Below are positions 22,892-35,772 of a DNA stretch of 64,000 nucleotides, in pieces (within the stretch, counting starts at the first letter, position 1; every line of letters begins with the position of its first letter). Made by a program: the position numbers and the translations under genes. The notes beneath the pieces are model-generated. The model searched no databases. It was not told the DNA's origin and saw only the letters and a program-made list of their open reading frames with translations. The DNA is from Hypholoma sublateritium FD-334 SS-4 (taxonomy: Eukaryota; Basidiomycota; Agaricomycetes; Agaricales; Strophariaceae), in assembly GCA_000827495.1 (NCBI GenBank), contig KN817569.1:124001-188000 (forward strand). The letters are read 5' to 3'.

Positions 22892-24037
22892 CTAGCCAAA
22901 GCCGGCCCATTCCACGGAAAGGTATGATACTTCTTGCTTGTCGTCGTCCCATCCACACAGAAGATGTGCTTTCTTTGTTGCCGTGCCAAGACGGCCATGT
23001 GCAACGATTTCCATTGGGTGGAGAGACGCGAGGGGTGATTCGAGGACGGATGCGGCGAAATGTGAATGGTAGCGCAGTGGGTCACCTAAAATCGACAAGA
23101 TCGTCAATAACATTGTTTTATATGAAGTAATGCATCAGACCTGGGTATACAAGATATTCTCCTCCAAATTTGATTCCGCCTCCCATGAAATAGCCCTGTT
23201 TCCACAGGTCTTTGAAAACACCGCACCGTGCTCGTTCTGAGAGAGTGGCGGGATAGTCCCAAATCCCAGCCTTGCGCGCAGATTCTATCGTTGCGTATGT
23301 GCAATCAGAAGCGTCGTACCATTCCAAAGAGGATGAGGAAGCAGGGATGACGATGGTGTATGGTAGGTTCGACTTTTTTGAGCCCTCCGCTGAAGACGAT
23401 GTCGGATCGCTAACCGACGGTGTCTGCAGTTGCGGCTCAGTTGGCGCGAAAAGCGCGTCAGCCGATGTTCCACCTTCTAGGGCCTCAGCAGCAGCCTTCG
23501 CAGCAGCCTGTGTCCGCTTCCGTTCCTCTCTCTCCTTGCGCTTGCGCAGCGCCTCTTCGGAGATCGCCCGGCCGGATTGGTTCTCTTTTGCCACCTTCGT
23601 CTCATTGTACGTGGCCTGCGTGTTCACGGATTCCTGTTGTTCTGCGGACCATCTTTCCAGTTGGGGCACTGTGGGCTGCTTATACGCGGCGGGATCGTCG
23701 ACTAGGACCGCGGCGCCTAAAATGAGACAAGATCGGCGGTAAACGATCGGTGCAGGCCGTGCCCTTGGTGGTACGCACCGATGTCGACCAGAAGGGCGGC
23801 CTCCTCTGGGAAAAGGATAAGGGGGACACCGAGGAAGACGTTCTGCTGCGAGAGATGGGGAAGAGTCCCGGTCAGGACGCCGCAGAGACGGTGTTGGGAG
23901 CGGATAGTCGCAATGTCTAGGATTAGATGGTCAGGCGGTGAATCTGACCATGAGATGGCGGGCATACCGTCTACGTCCCAGACATACGCCGTTTTGTTGG
24001 ATACGCGCAAGGGAATGGGGAGCGTATCTGAGCTCAT
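22892..24037 (-). CDS. SEN34: tRNA-splicing endonuclease subunit Sen34
   Basis: Sen34 is one of the two catalytic subunits of the tRNA intron endonuclease and cuts the 3' splice site of pre-tRNAs. The ATG at 24,037 gives the N-terminal domain (LRVSNKTAYVWDVDG, HRLCGVLTGTLPHLSQQNVF, PLILFPEEAALLVDIG). A charged Ala/Lys/Glu-rich linker follows (EEALRKRKEREERKR). The catalytic domain has DLWKQGYFMGGGIKFGGEYL, VYPG, then after an intron DPLRYHSHFAASV, with the active-site Tyr and His, and KKAHLLCGWDD, which should carry the catalytic Lys. The protein ends SYLSVEWAGFG. About three exons. Two intron-containing tRNA genes in this same window are the kind of substrate this enzyme would process. Confidence 0.92.
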
Positions 24038-24202
24038 TGTAAGCGCGACAATTTGTTGACGCGCGAGTCAGCGTCCAGATGTGCGGCTGCCGGCCAACTC
24101 CGGCTAAAGTACCCGCGATCAGGCGAGCTATTCTACTTGCCTTACCATTCATCGTCCTGGCGCGCGCTGCTTGCTAAGTGTACATTTCCTTCGTTCAATA
24201 GG

Positions 24203-25216
24203 ATGGCAGCACCTATCCAAGATGTGTTCATGCTCTTCGGAGACTCGATCACTCAAGGAGGATGGGAACCCGGCCTAAATGGGTTTGGACAGCGCCTTAC
24301 TCGTATGTCGCGCACACCGCCTCCGCACGGGAAGCCTTATCCAATAAAATCGGTCAGATGTTTACGCTAGAAGGCTCGATGTCCTAAACAGGGGATTTAG
24401 TGGTTACAACACAACATGGGGAATGCCCGTGTTTGAACAAGTACGTACTGGTAGTACCAACCGCTTTATCACTGAAACTGTCGTTTTCCAAAGTGTATCG
24501 CAAAGGCCTCAGACAAATATGCACCGAGACTACGCATGCTTGCTATCTGGTTCGGCGCTAACGACGCCTGTATCAAGCCTTCGCCTCAACACGTCCCGCT
24601 CGCGACGTTCGCGGCGAACCTCAAACAAATGGTGGATATGATAAAGTCGCCGAAATCAGAATATTATTCCCCCACAACGCGCATCATTCTCATCAGCCCG
24701 CCACCGGTCAATACACATGCAAGAAAAGCGGCGCTCGCGGAGCGCGAGCCGCCCATGGCTTTGGACCGAGAGTTTGACATTACACGAGCGTATGCAGATG
24801 CGGTGCGGGATGTCGCGGCCGCAGAGGGTGTGATTTTCGCGGATGTCTGGACCGCTATATATGAGGCCGCTGATAAGGACGAGGTTAAGCTGGACAAGTT
24901 CTTAGGAGATGGGCTCCACTTGAACGAGAATGGCTATGATGTAAGCTGACCCATTTTTTATATGCACCGCGAGCGTTATGTAGCGCTGAGGACATGACAC
25001 ATTCAGGTCATGTACAAGACGTTGATCGATACTATTGGAAAGGAGTGTCCAGAAGTTCATTACGCTAACATCGGACCTGTATTCCCTCCGTATGTCCATG
25101 GATCATTTTCTGGATCATTTCATGTCTAGTTGATGCGAGACATAATTTACAGATGGGTGGCGATTGACTTGGAAAATCCCGCGAAGAGCTTGAATCTCGC
25201 AAAAGGCGAGACCTAG
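24203..25216 (+). CDS. IAH1: GDSL/SGNH esterase, IAH1-type (isoamyl acetate hydrolase)
   Basis: The family hydrolyses short-chain acetate esters such as isoamyl acetate. The ATG at 24,203 begins MAAPIQDVFMLFGDSITQGG, giving block I with the catalytic Ser in GDSITQGG. An intron is followed by HVYARRLDVLNRGFSGYNTT (block II Gly). After a second intron comes CIAKASDKYAPRLRM and LAIWFGANDACIKP (block III GAND). Block V, DGLHLNENGYD, supplies the Asp and His of the triad. The last exons encode MYKTLIDTIGKECPEV and end WVAIDLENPAKSLNLAKGET. No signal peptide is visible, in line with an intracellular enzyme. Only 165 bp separate its start from that of Sen34 on the other strand, so the promoter is shared. 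Confidence 0.92.
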
Positions 25217-26284
25217 AGACATAAGGTCAATGCATTAGATGAGATGCATTCTGGATACTTATTGCGGAATGAGGAATAAATTACTTGGCGCAGGGTGTGA
25301 TACTTGGGACAAGGCAGACGGGCGCGGTTGTCAGGAACGAGGTTGAGACGCGGTCACGTGCAAGTTGAACATCAGCCAACCTGACGCAAATAAAAGTAGA
25401 CTAGTGGCTCAGACAGACGCGACGCCTGCGATAGAATCCTCCGCGCTGAGGCAATCACCCACCTCTCTGCGAGACCCATTTCCAATCTGGACGACTCCCT
25501 TTTCCGCCCATTTATTTCTTCCCCATTGTCTTCTCCAGATTCACCATAACCTTGGACCCATACACGTCCACAAGCCTGGCTTGCTTTTCTATCTAAAGTC
25601 CTATTTCGTATGTATCAATTTCTGCTCCCACCGTCATTGTGCTCATTTGCCACCTTCCTTTTCCTCTGTGTGCCTAGCTGTGGCCCCTCCGCCACCCTTC
25701 GTTCCACCTCGAGGTTCGTCTTCTCATTTATCCTAGGCCTGTATTGCGGAGCTAGGTCGGCACTATTATTGCTCGAAAGTTCAACATGTCGTCATGTGCG
25801 ACACCCAAAACTAGGTCACAATGGAGCTGGCCTAGCTCCCACACGGGGATGTCCACACTGACACCCCATTGTTCAACAGCTAGTTGCCTAAAAACCAACC
25901 ATCGGCTATTTTTCAGCGGGCCCTCATCAGAGGCCACCGAGAACGTGGTCTGTACAATCCTTCCGTGTTCGTTCTATATCTATGTCCTGACTATCCTCTT
26001 GCTTTCATTCTCACCTTGCGCTACTCCGACTCCATCGTCTTTTGTTGTATTTTGCTCCCACCTGTTGTACGCTTAACATCCTTCGACACCCTCATACTAT
26101 CTATATCTGTCTCTGGATGAACATGTATACCAACCACCCATCGCGTTCCACCTCTACGTGCCACCCACCCACCCACCCCTCTGTCACGCGGATGCCATTT
26201 CTCGACCACCTTATAGAAAGAACAGCGCAGAGTAGCCATCACAAGAGGCACAAAAGGTGTCATTCAACCACCCTCGCGAACGAA
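25217..26284. other. long leader/promoter region of cdc25
   Basis: The 1.07 kb before the Cdc25 start is pyrimidine-rich from about 25,490 and contains several upstream ATGs with short open frames (for example at 25,786, 26,117 and 26,191). It may be a long, possibly spliced 5' untranslated region. No other gene was recognised. Confidence 0.45.
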
Positions 26285-28538
26285 ATGTCTTTTTTCTCAG
26301 CTCCTTCCAACCTCTTCCTCAATCCCTCGTCCCGCAAAAAAAACCAACGCCTTCCCGATGAGGTTGAACATCAATTCACGGGGACTGATGACCTGGAGCT
26401 TTCATTTGCCTCCAATGTATCTCTGAATTCTCCGCCGCGAGAACACATCTCGCTTGCAGCCAGTGACTGTGAGCCCATGGACATCTCGCCGGCTCCTGTG
26501 AAGGTCAATCTGAAACAAAGACCCCGAGCGTACACTGGTGGCTCTTCGCGTCTTTTTGGAAGTGATCTAAGCAACAGCAAAAACCCTCTACTTCCTAGTC
26601 CTCATCTAGCAGGTCAACCTGCAAAAGCAGGGCTGGCTGCTGCAACTCAATCGAATACGAAAAGGATTCAAAGATCGGCGTTGCCCACTGAGTGGCTCAC
26701 CGCCGCTCGTGCTCCTGAGCCTCCATCGCCCATTGTACGTATCGCTATTTGAGCACTATGCGCAACCAGAATGAGTGAGAAACTGATATCTATTTCTCTC
26801 ATAGCCAATGCGTGAACCATCATCTCCGATGGATGATGCAATGGACGTTGATACATCTTACGTTGTTGATATAGGCCCGGAGCCCGTCTCGTTCTCACCT
26901 GTTGCAACATCTGCTGCACCTACGATTACAGGATTCAATCAACTATTCTATGACACCCTGTCGCCACCGCCACCGCCGGCGCGCCGCTCCTTTGACTCGC
27001 CAGTAGCATCGGACAGCAGGAAACGACGGTCTTTGTCACCCGAATCCGTCCGCAACTTGAAGCATGCGACAGATTCGTCGCCAATGTTGCCTTCGTCGCC
27101 CTCTGAAGCAAAGCTGGAGCGGATGGGCAAACCAACCCTTCAAGGCCTTGGCGCACCTTCTGCCAGTTTCCTTAAGCGTCCTCGCAGGCCTGTTCTTTCA
27201 GCCATGGTTCAGACTTATGCCCACGGCGCCCAATCTGCGTACCCTGCGCTGTCTCCGTCGAACAATGACGGGTCAATGTCTGATGATCCCAGCCCAAGAG
27301 GCTCCGCACCTGTGAGGCGGGCCTTTTCTGCTTTCCTGCCGCCTTCGATCTACACAGAGCAAGAGGAGGAAGAGTCTTCCTTTGAGCATGATATGTCGTC
27401 ACCTGCTCAGGCTTATTCTAAGAGGCAACAAGTCAAGACCATTAGGCGCTGCGATGGTACTGAGGATTTCAGGCCGCTGACTGGTGCAACTGCCATGGTT
27501 TCGAAGGAGAGTCCGTCGGCTAAATTTATGGCCGCGGGTCTGCCTGGATTTGGAGACAATGAAGCCCATGGAAAGATTCTCCCCTGTCATCGGGTGACCG
27601 AGGACGGTTTAATGAGAATTACGAGCAACACGGTTTGGCATTTTTCTACCTATCAGAAAGCGGCTTGCTTATACTTAATTGCAGATGGACTCGCTCCTTG
27701 ACGGCGAGTTCAATGACCATATCACCGATTTCCATGTCATCGACTGCCGATTTGATTATGAGTATAATGGAGGCCATATACCGGGTGCCGTGAATATCAA
27801 CACCACCTCCGCCGTTGAAGAGCTTCTTCTCGGCCCCAGCTTGACTAAACCTAGGCCGTCTGTAAGCGGTGACCAAGCGAGGAAGACCATCCTCGTATTC
27901 CATTGTGAATTTAGCGCAAAGCGAGCGCCCACTTTGTAAGCCCTTCTTCTTTCTTACAATAGACTATTGAACTTATAGTAACTAGTGCAAAACATCTACG
28001 CGCCAAAGATCGCGCTTTGAATAACCACGTGTACCCCAAGATCCATTATCCCGAGGTATACATCTTGGAAGGCGGATATTGCCAATATTTCAAGGACTCC
28101 AGCAGCAGATGTCAGCCCTCTGCGTACGTTACGATGGACGATCCTCATCATGCCTCTTCTCGCCGGGAAGATTTGGACCAGTTTCGCAAGGCGAAGTTTG
28201 GGCGCCATAAATCCTATGCTTATGGAGATGGCCCAGGCAAGGGCCTATCGTTTGGTCAACAACCTGCTCCACAGTCTAAGCGCAATACAGCTCCCAGCGC
28301 GCCACAGAGTTTGTTTGCCGCCGCGACTGCTGCGCGTAGTCGTCGCGCCGGCAACGGGCTAATGACACTTGTAGAAGACGGAAATGTCACTGCAGAGACC
28401 GACGACAACGACACTGATACGGACCTCGGAGACAGCCCATGCCCGCCTCCTGTTAAGGCGACGACCTTCAAGGGAAAGAAGCCCACTCGTGGCATGGTCC
28501 GGTCAGAAACTTACGGACCCGCACGCATGCCCTATTGA
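26285..28538 (+). CDS. CDC25: M-phase inducer phosphatase Cdc25
   Basis: Cdc25 removes the inhibitory tyrosine phosphate from Cdk1 and triggers entry into mitosis. The ATG at 26,285 (MSFFSAPSNLFLNP) was chosen because earlier in-frame codons lie in low-complexity leader DNA. The N-terminal half is a long disordered Ser/Pro-rich regulatory region with many SP/TP sites (SPPREHIS, SLSPESVRN, LSPSNNDGS), as expected for a kinase-regulated protein. The catalytic rhodanese-fold domain starts near DGEFNDHITDFHVIDCRF, then EYNGGHIPGAVNI. It contains the CX5R active-site loop HCEFSAKRAP, an intron after APTL, and LAKHLRAKDRALNNHVYPKI and YPEVYILEGGYCQYF. The C-terminal extension is polar and basic. 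All key catalytic residues are intact. Confidence 0.95.
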
Positions 28539-29895
28539 TTGACCTTTGATGCCTTCTGTGCATCGTCGCCGGTGCCATTCTGTGTCTTCAGGCGAAGGAT
28601 TCTATCGCGAGGTTCTGATTCCGGCCTAAGTTGCTATGTTTGGTCGCCGCTTCTCATGTCGGAAAATATCGCAATACCCAGATGACTGCCACGATTTTGT
28701 CCTGACTATTGTCCTGCTAACTCACTTGTTTACCGTCTCACCCTCCTTGGCTCATTCACTCTCTATCTGGCTTCGCATTCACTCGAAACCCTCACTCGAT
28801 CTTGGCTGTTCGCATTAAGCTGAATAGTAGAAATAATGTTCCTGCTATCTATCCTCTATCCAGGCACGGCATTAAATTTCGGTCCTCATCGCCACATATT
28901 ATAACATCGAAATCTCCACGCTCGACATCTTCAAGGCTTCATTTTCTCCATCACATCTCCCCCAATCCAACCTCCTCATCTCATCCTACTCGTTGGCATG
29001 ATATGTTCACTTTACCATGGACGCGTCTAAAACCAACATTCTCTCGACATCTCAAGCATCTTTATCTCTCAATTCCCGACATATGGCTCTCATCTTTCCT
29101 TTTGTCTTTTTAATCAATCAGCATGGCATCGACAGTACCGCTTTTATTTGCATATCTTCTTTTCCTCTTTTGGCCTACACAAAAAATCTGACTGGGCTTG
29201 TTGTGTTCGCTACTATTTATTGTCATTTCAGGTTACATCCTTGTGTTTTCTTCAGCGCGAGTAATCTTACTCGTAACTTGGCATCACTACCAGCCATCTC
29301 CCTCCCCTCCCCCTGATATGGACTCTTCTTTACTATCCACCCACAAACGTATACATAACCCACAACTGCCTTAACCCTCACCGGATCTGATTCATTCCTC
29401 AGCCTGATCAACAGTTGATTTCCGCGATTTATTTATTATTTCACAATGTCTCTTTGAAATTTACACCTTATTCCTTCTGCATTAAACTGTGGTCATGGAT
29501 CTTTTTATTTGTGCCTTTACCTATCTATCAATATCAACCCCAGATATCCTAGAGCATCGCGACTGCCACTCTGTGTTTGATACTGTAAGAATTGATATGT
29601 TGGATAAAATCGATAGCTTCCCGATTCCTGTGAATTTCCAGACGTACTTGATGAGTTATGAGAGCTATGAACGTATCTAAACTGTCGAGATAACATCAAT
29701 TATTTGCCCAATGCACACGTTTGAGGAGCGGCGAACCAGCGGCGCGTGCAAGATAACTTGAAGCAGTGCCGCGCTGTTTGAAACTATTTTGAAAGAGCGA
29801 CCAAATACGCGTACCAAAGTCGAGACGCGTTGAACAGAACAGAGCCTACTTTACGTCCAATCCTCCCTTTGCTCGTCTCCACCGTCCACATCCTA
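28539..29895. other. long intergenic region, no gene recognised
   Basis: This 1.36-kb stretch holds the cdc25 3' region and the CCT1 promoter. It is pyrimidine-rich between about 28,690 and 29,400. The short open frames there have no motifs. A non-coding transcript cannot be excluded, but nothing supports one. Confidence 0.45.
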
Positions 29896-31967
29896 ATGTA
29901 TCAAAGAGATCCTAGAGCAGGTGGATTTCTAGGAGGCGATCGTGTCTCCGGCCAGGACATCCGCGACCAAAATGGTGCGTCTGCTGATTCGTAAATCTTG
30001 CATATTTGCTCTGTCTCATCTCGATGCCCGGTGTGCCACAGTTCTCGCGGCGACGACTATTGCCAACATCGTAAAAAGTTCGCTGGGGCCTATGGGCCTC
30101 GACAAAATGCTGGTCGACAATATCGGGGTGCGTAGTGTGCGCGTGGCAGGACTTGCGGGCGACTGACTTGCCTACTCTGCGGCTATAGGAGGTGACGATC
30201 TCCAACGACGGCGCGACCATCTTGTCCATGCTCGCGGTCGAGCATCCCGCCGGAAAAATCTTCGTCGATCTTGCGCAAAAACAGGACAAGGAAGTCGGCG
30301 ATGGAACGACATCGGTGGTCATTATCGCTGCGGAGCTCCTGCGCAGGGCGAACGAGCTCGTCAAGGCGAAAATCCACCCGACGACGATCATCACTGGATA
30401 CCGCCTCGCGTGCAGGGAGGCTGTTAAGTTCATGCAGGAGCAGTTGAGCATCAAGGTGGACTCGCTTGGACGAGAAGCGCTGATCAATGTGGCAAAGACA
30501 TCTATGTCGAGCAAAATCATCGGAAAGTGTGTATGCCTCAAGATGTCCTATTCCCGCTACCTTCTGATGTTTCTATGTCTAGTGATGATGACTTCTTCGC
30601 ACCCATGGCTGTGGACGCGATGCAGGCTGTGAAATCGATTAACATTCGTGGTGATATCAAATATCCCGTTAAGGCCGTTAACGTCCTGAAAGCTCACGGG
30701 AAATCTGCACGCGAGTCGATCTTCGTGAAGGGATATGCCCTTAACTGCACTGTCGCTAGCCAAGGTACGGTATCTGCAAAAATGTGGTAATAGGTACTAA
30801 TGTGCCTTTTTGTAGCAATGAAGACGCGTATTGTCGGTGCAAAAATCGCTTGCTTGGACATCAACCTGCAAAAAGCTCGCATGCAACTGGGCGTGCAGAT
30901 TTTGGTGGAGGATCCCGAGCAGCTTGAGGAAATTCGTAAAAGGTTCGCAGAAACTGTCTTCAGTCCCTTCTCCAACATATTCACTCTGTCGATGGTATAG
31001 GGAAGCCGAGATTACACTGGAAAGAATACGCAAAATTCTTGCATCCGGCGCAAACGTCATCTTGACGACTAAGGGAATAGATGACCTGTGCCTCAAAGAG
31101 TTTGTTGAGGCTGGTGCGATGGCTGTTCGCCGGTGTAGGAAAGAGGATCTCCGCCGCATAGCCAAAGCGACAGGAGGACAACTCATTTCCAGCCTTGCTA
31201 ACCTCGAGGGCGAGGAAACATTTGAAGCTAGCTATCTTGGCTACGCTGATGAAGTTGTGCAGGAGCGCATCTCTGACGACGAACTCATCCTGATCAAGGG
31301 CACCAAAGTTGTATCTTCAGCTTCAATTATTCTTCGCGGAGCGAACGATTACATGTTGGACGAGATGGAGAGAGCCCTGCACGATACCCTATCAATCATC
31401 AAGCGCACGCTGGAGAGCGGATCGGTCGTGCCGGGTGGTGGTGCCGTTGAGTCGGCTTTGAGTATCTATCTAGAAAACTTTGCCATGACGCTGGTTCGTT
31501 CGTTGCATTTTGATTCCGGTTGTCGACATCACTAAATGCTCCACAGGGCTCAAGGGAACAACTCGCCATCGCGGAATTCGCCAGTGCTTTACTCTCTATC
31601 CCGAAGACCCTGGCAGTCAATGCTGCGAAGGATTCGACTGACCTTGTCACTCAACTACGCTATTACCATAACGCAGCTCAAAATGCACCTGCCGGCGATC
31701 CCAAGAAAGCGCTGCTACGATACGGTCTTGACCTCTTGGACGGCAAGGTCCGCGACAATGTCACTGCCGGTGTCCTAGAGCCCACTATGAGCAAGGTTAA
31801 GAGTCTCAAGTCTGCATATGAGGCCGCTGTATCTCTTCTTCGCATTGACGATGCTATTCAATGCGTTCCTGGTGAGTCTTTGTGTTCCGAGCTGTTTGGT
31901 TATCGTGCAATTCTCAATACACATCGTTACAGAACAACAAGGAGACCCTGACCCACACGGTCATTAA
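29896..31967 (+). CDS. TCP1: T-complex protein 1 subunit alpha (CCT1)
   Basis: CCT1 is the alpha subunit of the eukaryotic chaperonin TRiC, which folds actin, tubulin and cell-cycle proteins using ATP. The ATG at 29,896 begins [20 protein letters not shown]. The ATP-binding motifs follow: [29 protein letters not shown] and [12 protein letters not shown] (the GDGTT motif with the catalytic Asp region). The apical part includes [19 protein letters not shown] and [20 protein letters not shown]. Later blocks are [36 protein letters not shown] and [17 protein letters not shown]. The protein ends in [11 protein letters not shown] after the last intron. Alpha-specific features (the GGDR start region and the AAQ...[16 protein letters not shown] segment) separate it from the other seven subunits. 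The gene has about eight exons. Confidence 0.95.
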
Positions 31968-32272
31968 ATTGTCTGTACCTTAGCATACGAGGAGTGTCCT
32001 ATGTAGAAGACAAAGACCATAATGATGAAAGTTTCGAACGTAATTTGAGGACGCGTATGCGTCACGTGACCACGTGTTACTGATCAACAGAGAATTATAA
32101 TAGTAGCGAAGTTGATACTACTTGCTCATATTCACTGCCCCACCTCTACCACTATATTCCTCACTGCCTCGCCGTCTAGCCCACCGCGCCGCGTGGAGCT
32201 GTCAAATTTCGGAACTTCCGTTAAAACCAACCCTTCCATGTCATAGGCTTAGTTTCCAGCCACCAGGAACTC
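31968..32272. promoter_or_regulatory. promoter of the APC3 gene
   Basis: This is a short spacer after CCT1. It contains CACGTGAC and CCACGTGT (32,062-32,076), two close E-box-like CACGTG words. In fungi, such words are bound by basic helix-loop-helix factors; use here is inferred. Confidence 0.4.
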
Positions 32273-35209
32273 ATGCAGCCAGAGCAGCTCCCGCCGCTCT
32301 CCCCATTTCTTCGTCAACGTTTCCAGTCCATCATCTGGTCATGTCTCGACGCCGATCTTACAAAGTCGGCGATATTTCACGCAGAGAGATATTACGCCAT
32401 GGATCGCACCAACCACGACGCGCGGCATCTGTATGCCACAGCATTCCTCCGCGAGGGGCAAATATACTCCGCCATGTATCTCGTGAACGGGCCGTTGGAC
32501 GAACAATGTACGGGATGTTTGGAAATCAAAGCAAAGTGCTGTACTGCGCTCGGTCGTCATCGACAAGCGCGTGAAGTCCTGGAGAGTACGCTACGCGACT
32601 CAAATTATGTGTCTGCAGGTCCGTCCACGGTGCTCCGGCCGCTGCCCCCAGCACCACCGCTCATATATCACGTCTTGGTTAGCTTCGTCGAGCAGCAGAA
32701 TCTCACACCCGTTCCCCGAAGAAGCGGCACTGCGCTGTCGATCCGGAACGACCGCGCTGAAAGGCAATCTGCCTGAGAAGGCGTCGAGCAGCTTTCGGGA
32801 TGCTCTAGCTCTCAATCCTTATGTGTGGGAGGCCTTTGAGGGCCTTTGCGCCCTTGGTGCGTGGCGACGTGTCGCTCCGCCGCTTCACAGACTGATGTAA
32901 TCAACCCTAGGTACCGCACCTGATGTTGATGAGGTCTTTCCACCGCGGCCTACGCCTGTTAAGCGCGCCCCGCCGGAAGACATTCCAATAAAGTCGGCTC
33001 CAGTAGCGACGGGTGCAGGATTCTTTACGCCTGACGCTGGAAATGGCGGCAATCTGTTTCGCACACGGAAGCCGGAGATGAACCACCCGCAACCATTCCG
33101 AATGGCGCCTCCACCGCCGGGCCCTCGAGATTCGATGTAAGTATTGTTTCCTTGCTCTAGAATCCGATTCTAACGTCGCTCTCTGTCAGTGCAACGAATG
33201 ATTCCTCCTTCTACCCCCCGGATAATTCATTTCAAATCCACCGGACGAGTAGATCACAACCCTCCAATACCAATCTGCTCGCTAATCCGACGCGACCGCT
33301 ATCCTCTGCTGACGAGGCGGGGCCTGCACCCAAGAAATTGCGGTCGACAACGTCCCAGCCCGAAGTACTGAGGGCGAAGACGAGCAAATCTAGCTCAGAC
33401 GACCCCTTGAAAAAGGCACGCGCACGCCCGGCCTTGTCATTTGCTAACATCTTCTCATCTTCCGGTCGTCGTTCTCAGTCAACGACTTCCTCTAGGGCAA
33501 ATGTCGTACCGGGGAAGAGCAATGCTCCATCCAATGCCAGTAACATAGCCACACGGCGCAGCTCCCGCCTCATTGGCGGTAACACCACCACCTCAAAACC
33601 AACTCTAGCTTCCAAGGTAATCACGGGCGCTTACTTCGGTTCTAACTTTTCAAAAACTGATTCAATTGATCTTCTTTTCGTTGCACTAATGTATAGCATT
33701 CCACACGAGAGCGACGGCCGAGACAGGTCACACACACGAGAAATCGGTCCGCCGAGTCCGATAAGGATGAAGGTACCTTCCTAGCGGGAGAATTCGCATA
33801 TTCCGCCTCCCCACCCTCAGCGGCTCTCTCACCTCGGTCCGAAGTCTCTCCATCACCCAGTACCTGGACATCTGCGCAAGAGCAACTCGCTCAAGAGGAG
33901 TACGAAACCGAGCTGGCGGAGCATTACATCTATGAACTTGTCTGCCGTTTCGCGCGTGCCGCTCGAGCAATGTCCCTGTACGATTCTGCATCATGTCTGG
34001 AGGAACTGGATCTACTACCGCCTGTGCATCAGAACTCCTCTTTTGTTTTCGCGATGTTGGGCAGGGCACATTACGAGAAGCAGGATTATAACGCTGTGCG
34101 TAGTAATTAATACCGCTACTCAGGTGTTTGCTTATCATTGACGTTAAAACGAACGTAGGCTGACCGGGCATTCAAAACCCTGCGGAAGGAAGAACCCTAC
34201 CGATTGTGGGACATGGAGGTTTACTCTTCCCTTCTATGGCAGCTTCAGCGCAGCGTCGAATTGTCGTTTCTAGCGCAAGAGCTTCTCAACATCAGCCCAC
34301 AGTCAGCTCAAGCTTGGATCACGATAGGGAACCTGTTTTCCCTGCAGAAGGAGCGGCAACAGGCATTGACATGCTTTCGGCGTGCGGTCCAATTAGACCC
34401 CACTTGCGCATACGCGTACACGCTCAGCGGTCACGAGTGTATAGACGAGGACCTCGAAAAAGCAATCAACTTCTTCCAGTCGGCTTTACGAGCAGATTCG
34501 CGCCATTATAATGCATGGTAAACACATCGTCCCTTTGCAGGCTAGGAGCACGGGTTAAGCTTATCTTTGATATGATTCCCTAGGTACGGCCTGGGAACTT
34601 GTTATCTGAGAATGAGTAAGATACGCCTTGCAGAATACCACTTTCGCAAAGCTGCTCAGATCCACCCCAAGAATGCGGTCCTGTTGGGATGTGTAGGAAT
34701 GGTGCGTACATCGTCATCTCGGCTTAGACTGAGTATTATGTTGCTTTCGGAGGCGCCACCGGCTGACGGCTCCGTTTGTCTATCGCAGGCTGTCGAGCGT
34801 CGCGGTGATCGCGAGGGAGCATTAGCTCTGTTCAATTCTGCGGTCAAGATTTCGCCGGACAACGCATTGGTTCGCTATCGGAGAGCGAAAATCTCTATTG
34901 CGATGCGGAAATACCAGGTGAGTCAAAAGGAGTCGGTGTGACAGTATTTAATAAACACGTTCTGATATTTGTCCTTATTCCCACCTTCAGTCCGCAGTGG
35001 AGGACTTGGAACATCTCAGGAATTCCACGCCCGACGAGTCGAATGTTATATTCCAGCTCGCGAAGACATACCGGCTCCTCGGGAATGTAGTTAAGTCGCA
35101 GCAGCTGCTTGCGGCTGCACGCGACATCGCGCCGAAGGATCTGAGTAAGATCAAGAAGCTGCTGAACACGGCGAAGGATGACGGGGACGAGGAGATGGAT
35201 GAGGGATGA
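32273..35209 (+). CDS. CDC27: anaphase-promoting complex subunit 3 (Cdc27/APC3)
   Basis: APC3 is a TPR scaffold subunit of the anaphase-promoting complex that binds the IR tail of coactivators. The ATG at 32,273 (MQPEQLPPLSPFLRQRF) opens the N-terminal TPR dimerisation domain (KSAIFHAERYYAMDRTNHDA, YLVNGPLDEQCTGCLEIKAK), then FRDALALNPYVWEAFEGLCA. A long disordered linker with FPPRPTPVKRAPPEDIP and ARPALSFANIFSSSGRRSQ follows, containing possible Cdk sites. The C-terminal TPR superhelix includes VFAMLGRAHYEKQDY, LSFLAQELLNISPQSAQAWI, ALTCFRRAVQLDPTCAYAYT, LRADSRHYNAWYGLGTCYLR and AEYHFRKAAQIHPKNAVLLG. The end is LLNTAKDDGDEEMDEG. The gene contains about ten introns; the domain order and spacing fit Cdc27. 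Confidence 0.93.
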
Positions 35210-35772
35210 GGCGCAACGCCCGGGGTGTGTTGCGGAGGATGGTGCAAGCTCGGACATGGCTATTTGTGGCGACATTTCTTGTACATATTACACTTTGCAC
35301 GGATATCATTTGTGAATAGCACAAGGTGGCGCCTTATCGTGTGAGGCGAGCCGGGTCGTGTGGTTTGGTTGTGAGCCGGCTCGCTTGTACCGTGAGTCAT
35401 GGATTAATGTATATAAACGGCAGTTGGTGCGCGCGCACTACAATTAACCCCCCTCTCGCGACCAACCACCACCATGTCCCTATAACTGTTCTGTCGCTGT
35501 CCCCCTGTCCCCCGCAGTCTGTCCATTTCCCAGACTCCCTGGCGGCCCCCCATAAACGAGAATGGTTAACAAACTCGTCCGCACATCCAAGAACGGCTCC
35601 CTTCTCTTCGAACCCGAAATCGTCGACCGCATACCTCACTGGTGAACAGCACGCCCCTGCTCCTCGTGCGTATCATTCTCGCGTCTGCAGGGTTCACGGA
35701 ACTGATAATGGCCATGTTGCAGTCGCCTTGCACCGTACTCACCCCACACAACAGTATTCAACCATTTCCTCT
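35210..35772. other. intergenic region upstream of acidic orphan
   Basis: It is open in the same frame as the next gene from 35,326, but that upstream part reads as low-quality protein sequence and contains a TATA-like word (TATATAAA near 35,409). It is therefore treated as promoter and leader. Confidence 0.45.

Noticed and set aside
35326..35772. Upstream in-frame extension of the acidic orphan
   Set aside because: A TATA-like word at about 35,409 and pyrimidine-rich DNA lie inside it, and it reads unlike protein; the ATG at 35,773 was preferred.
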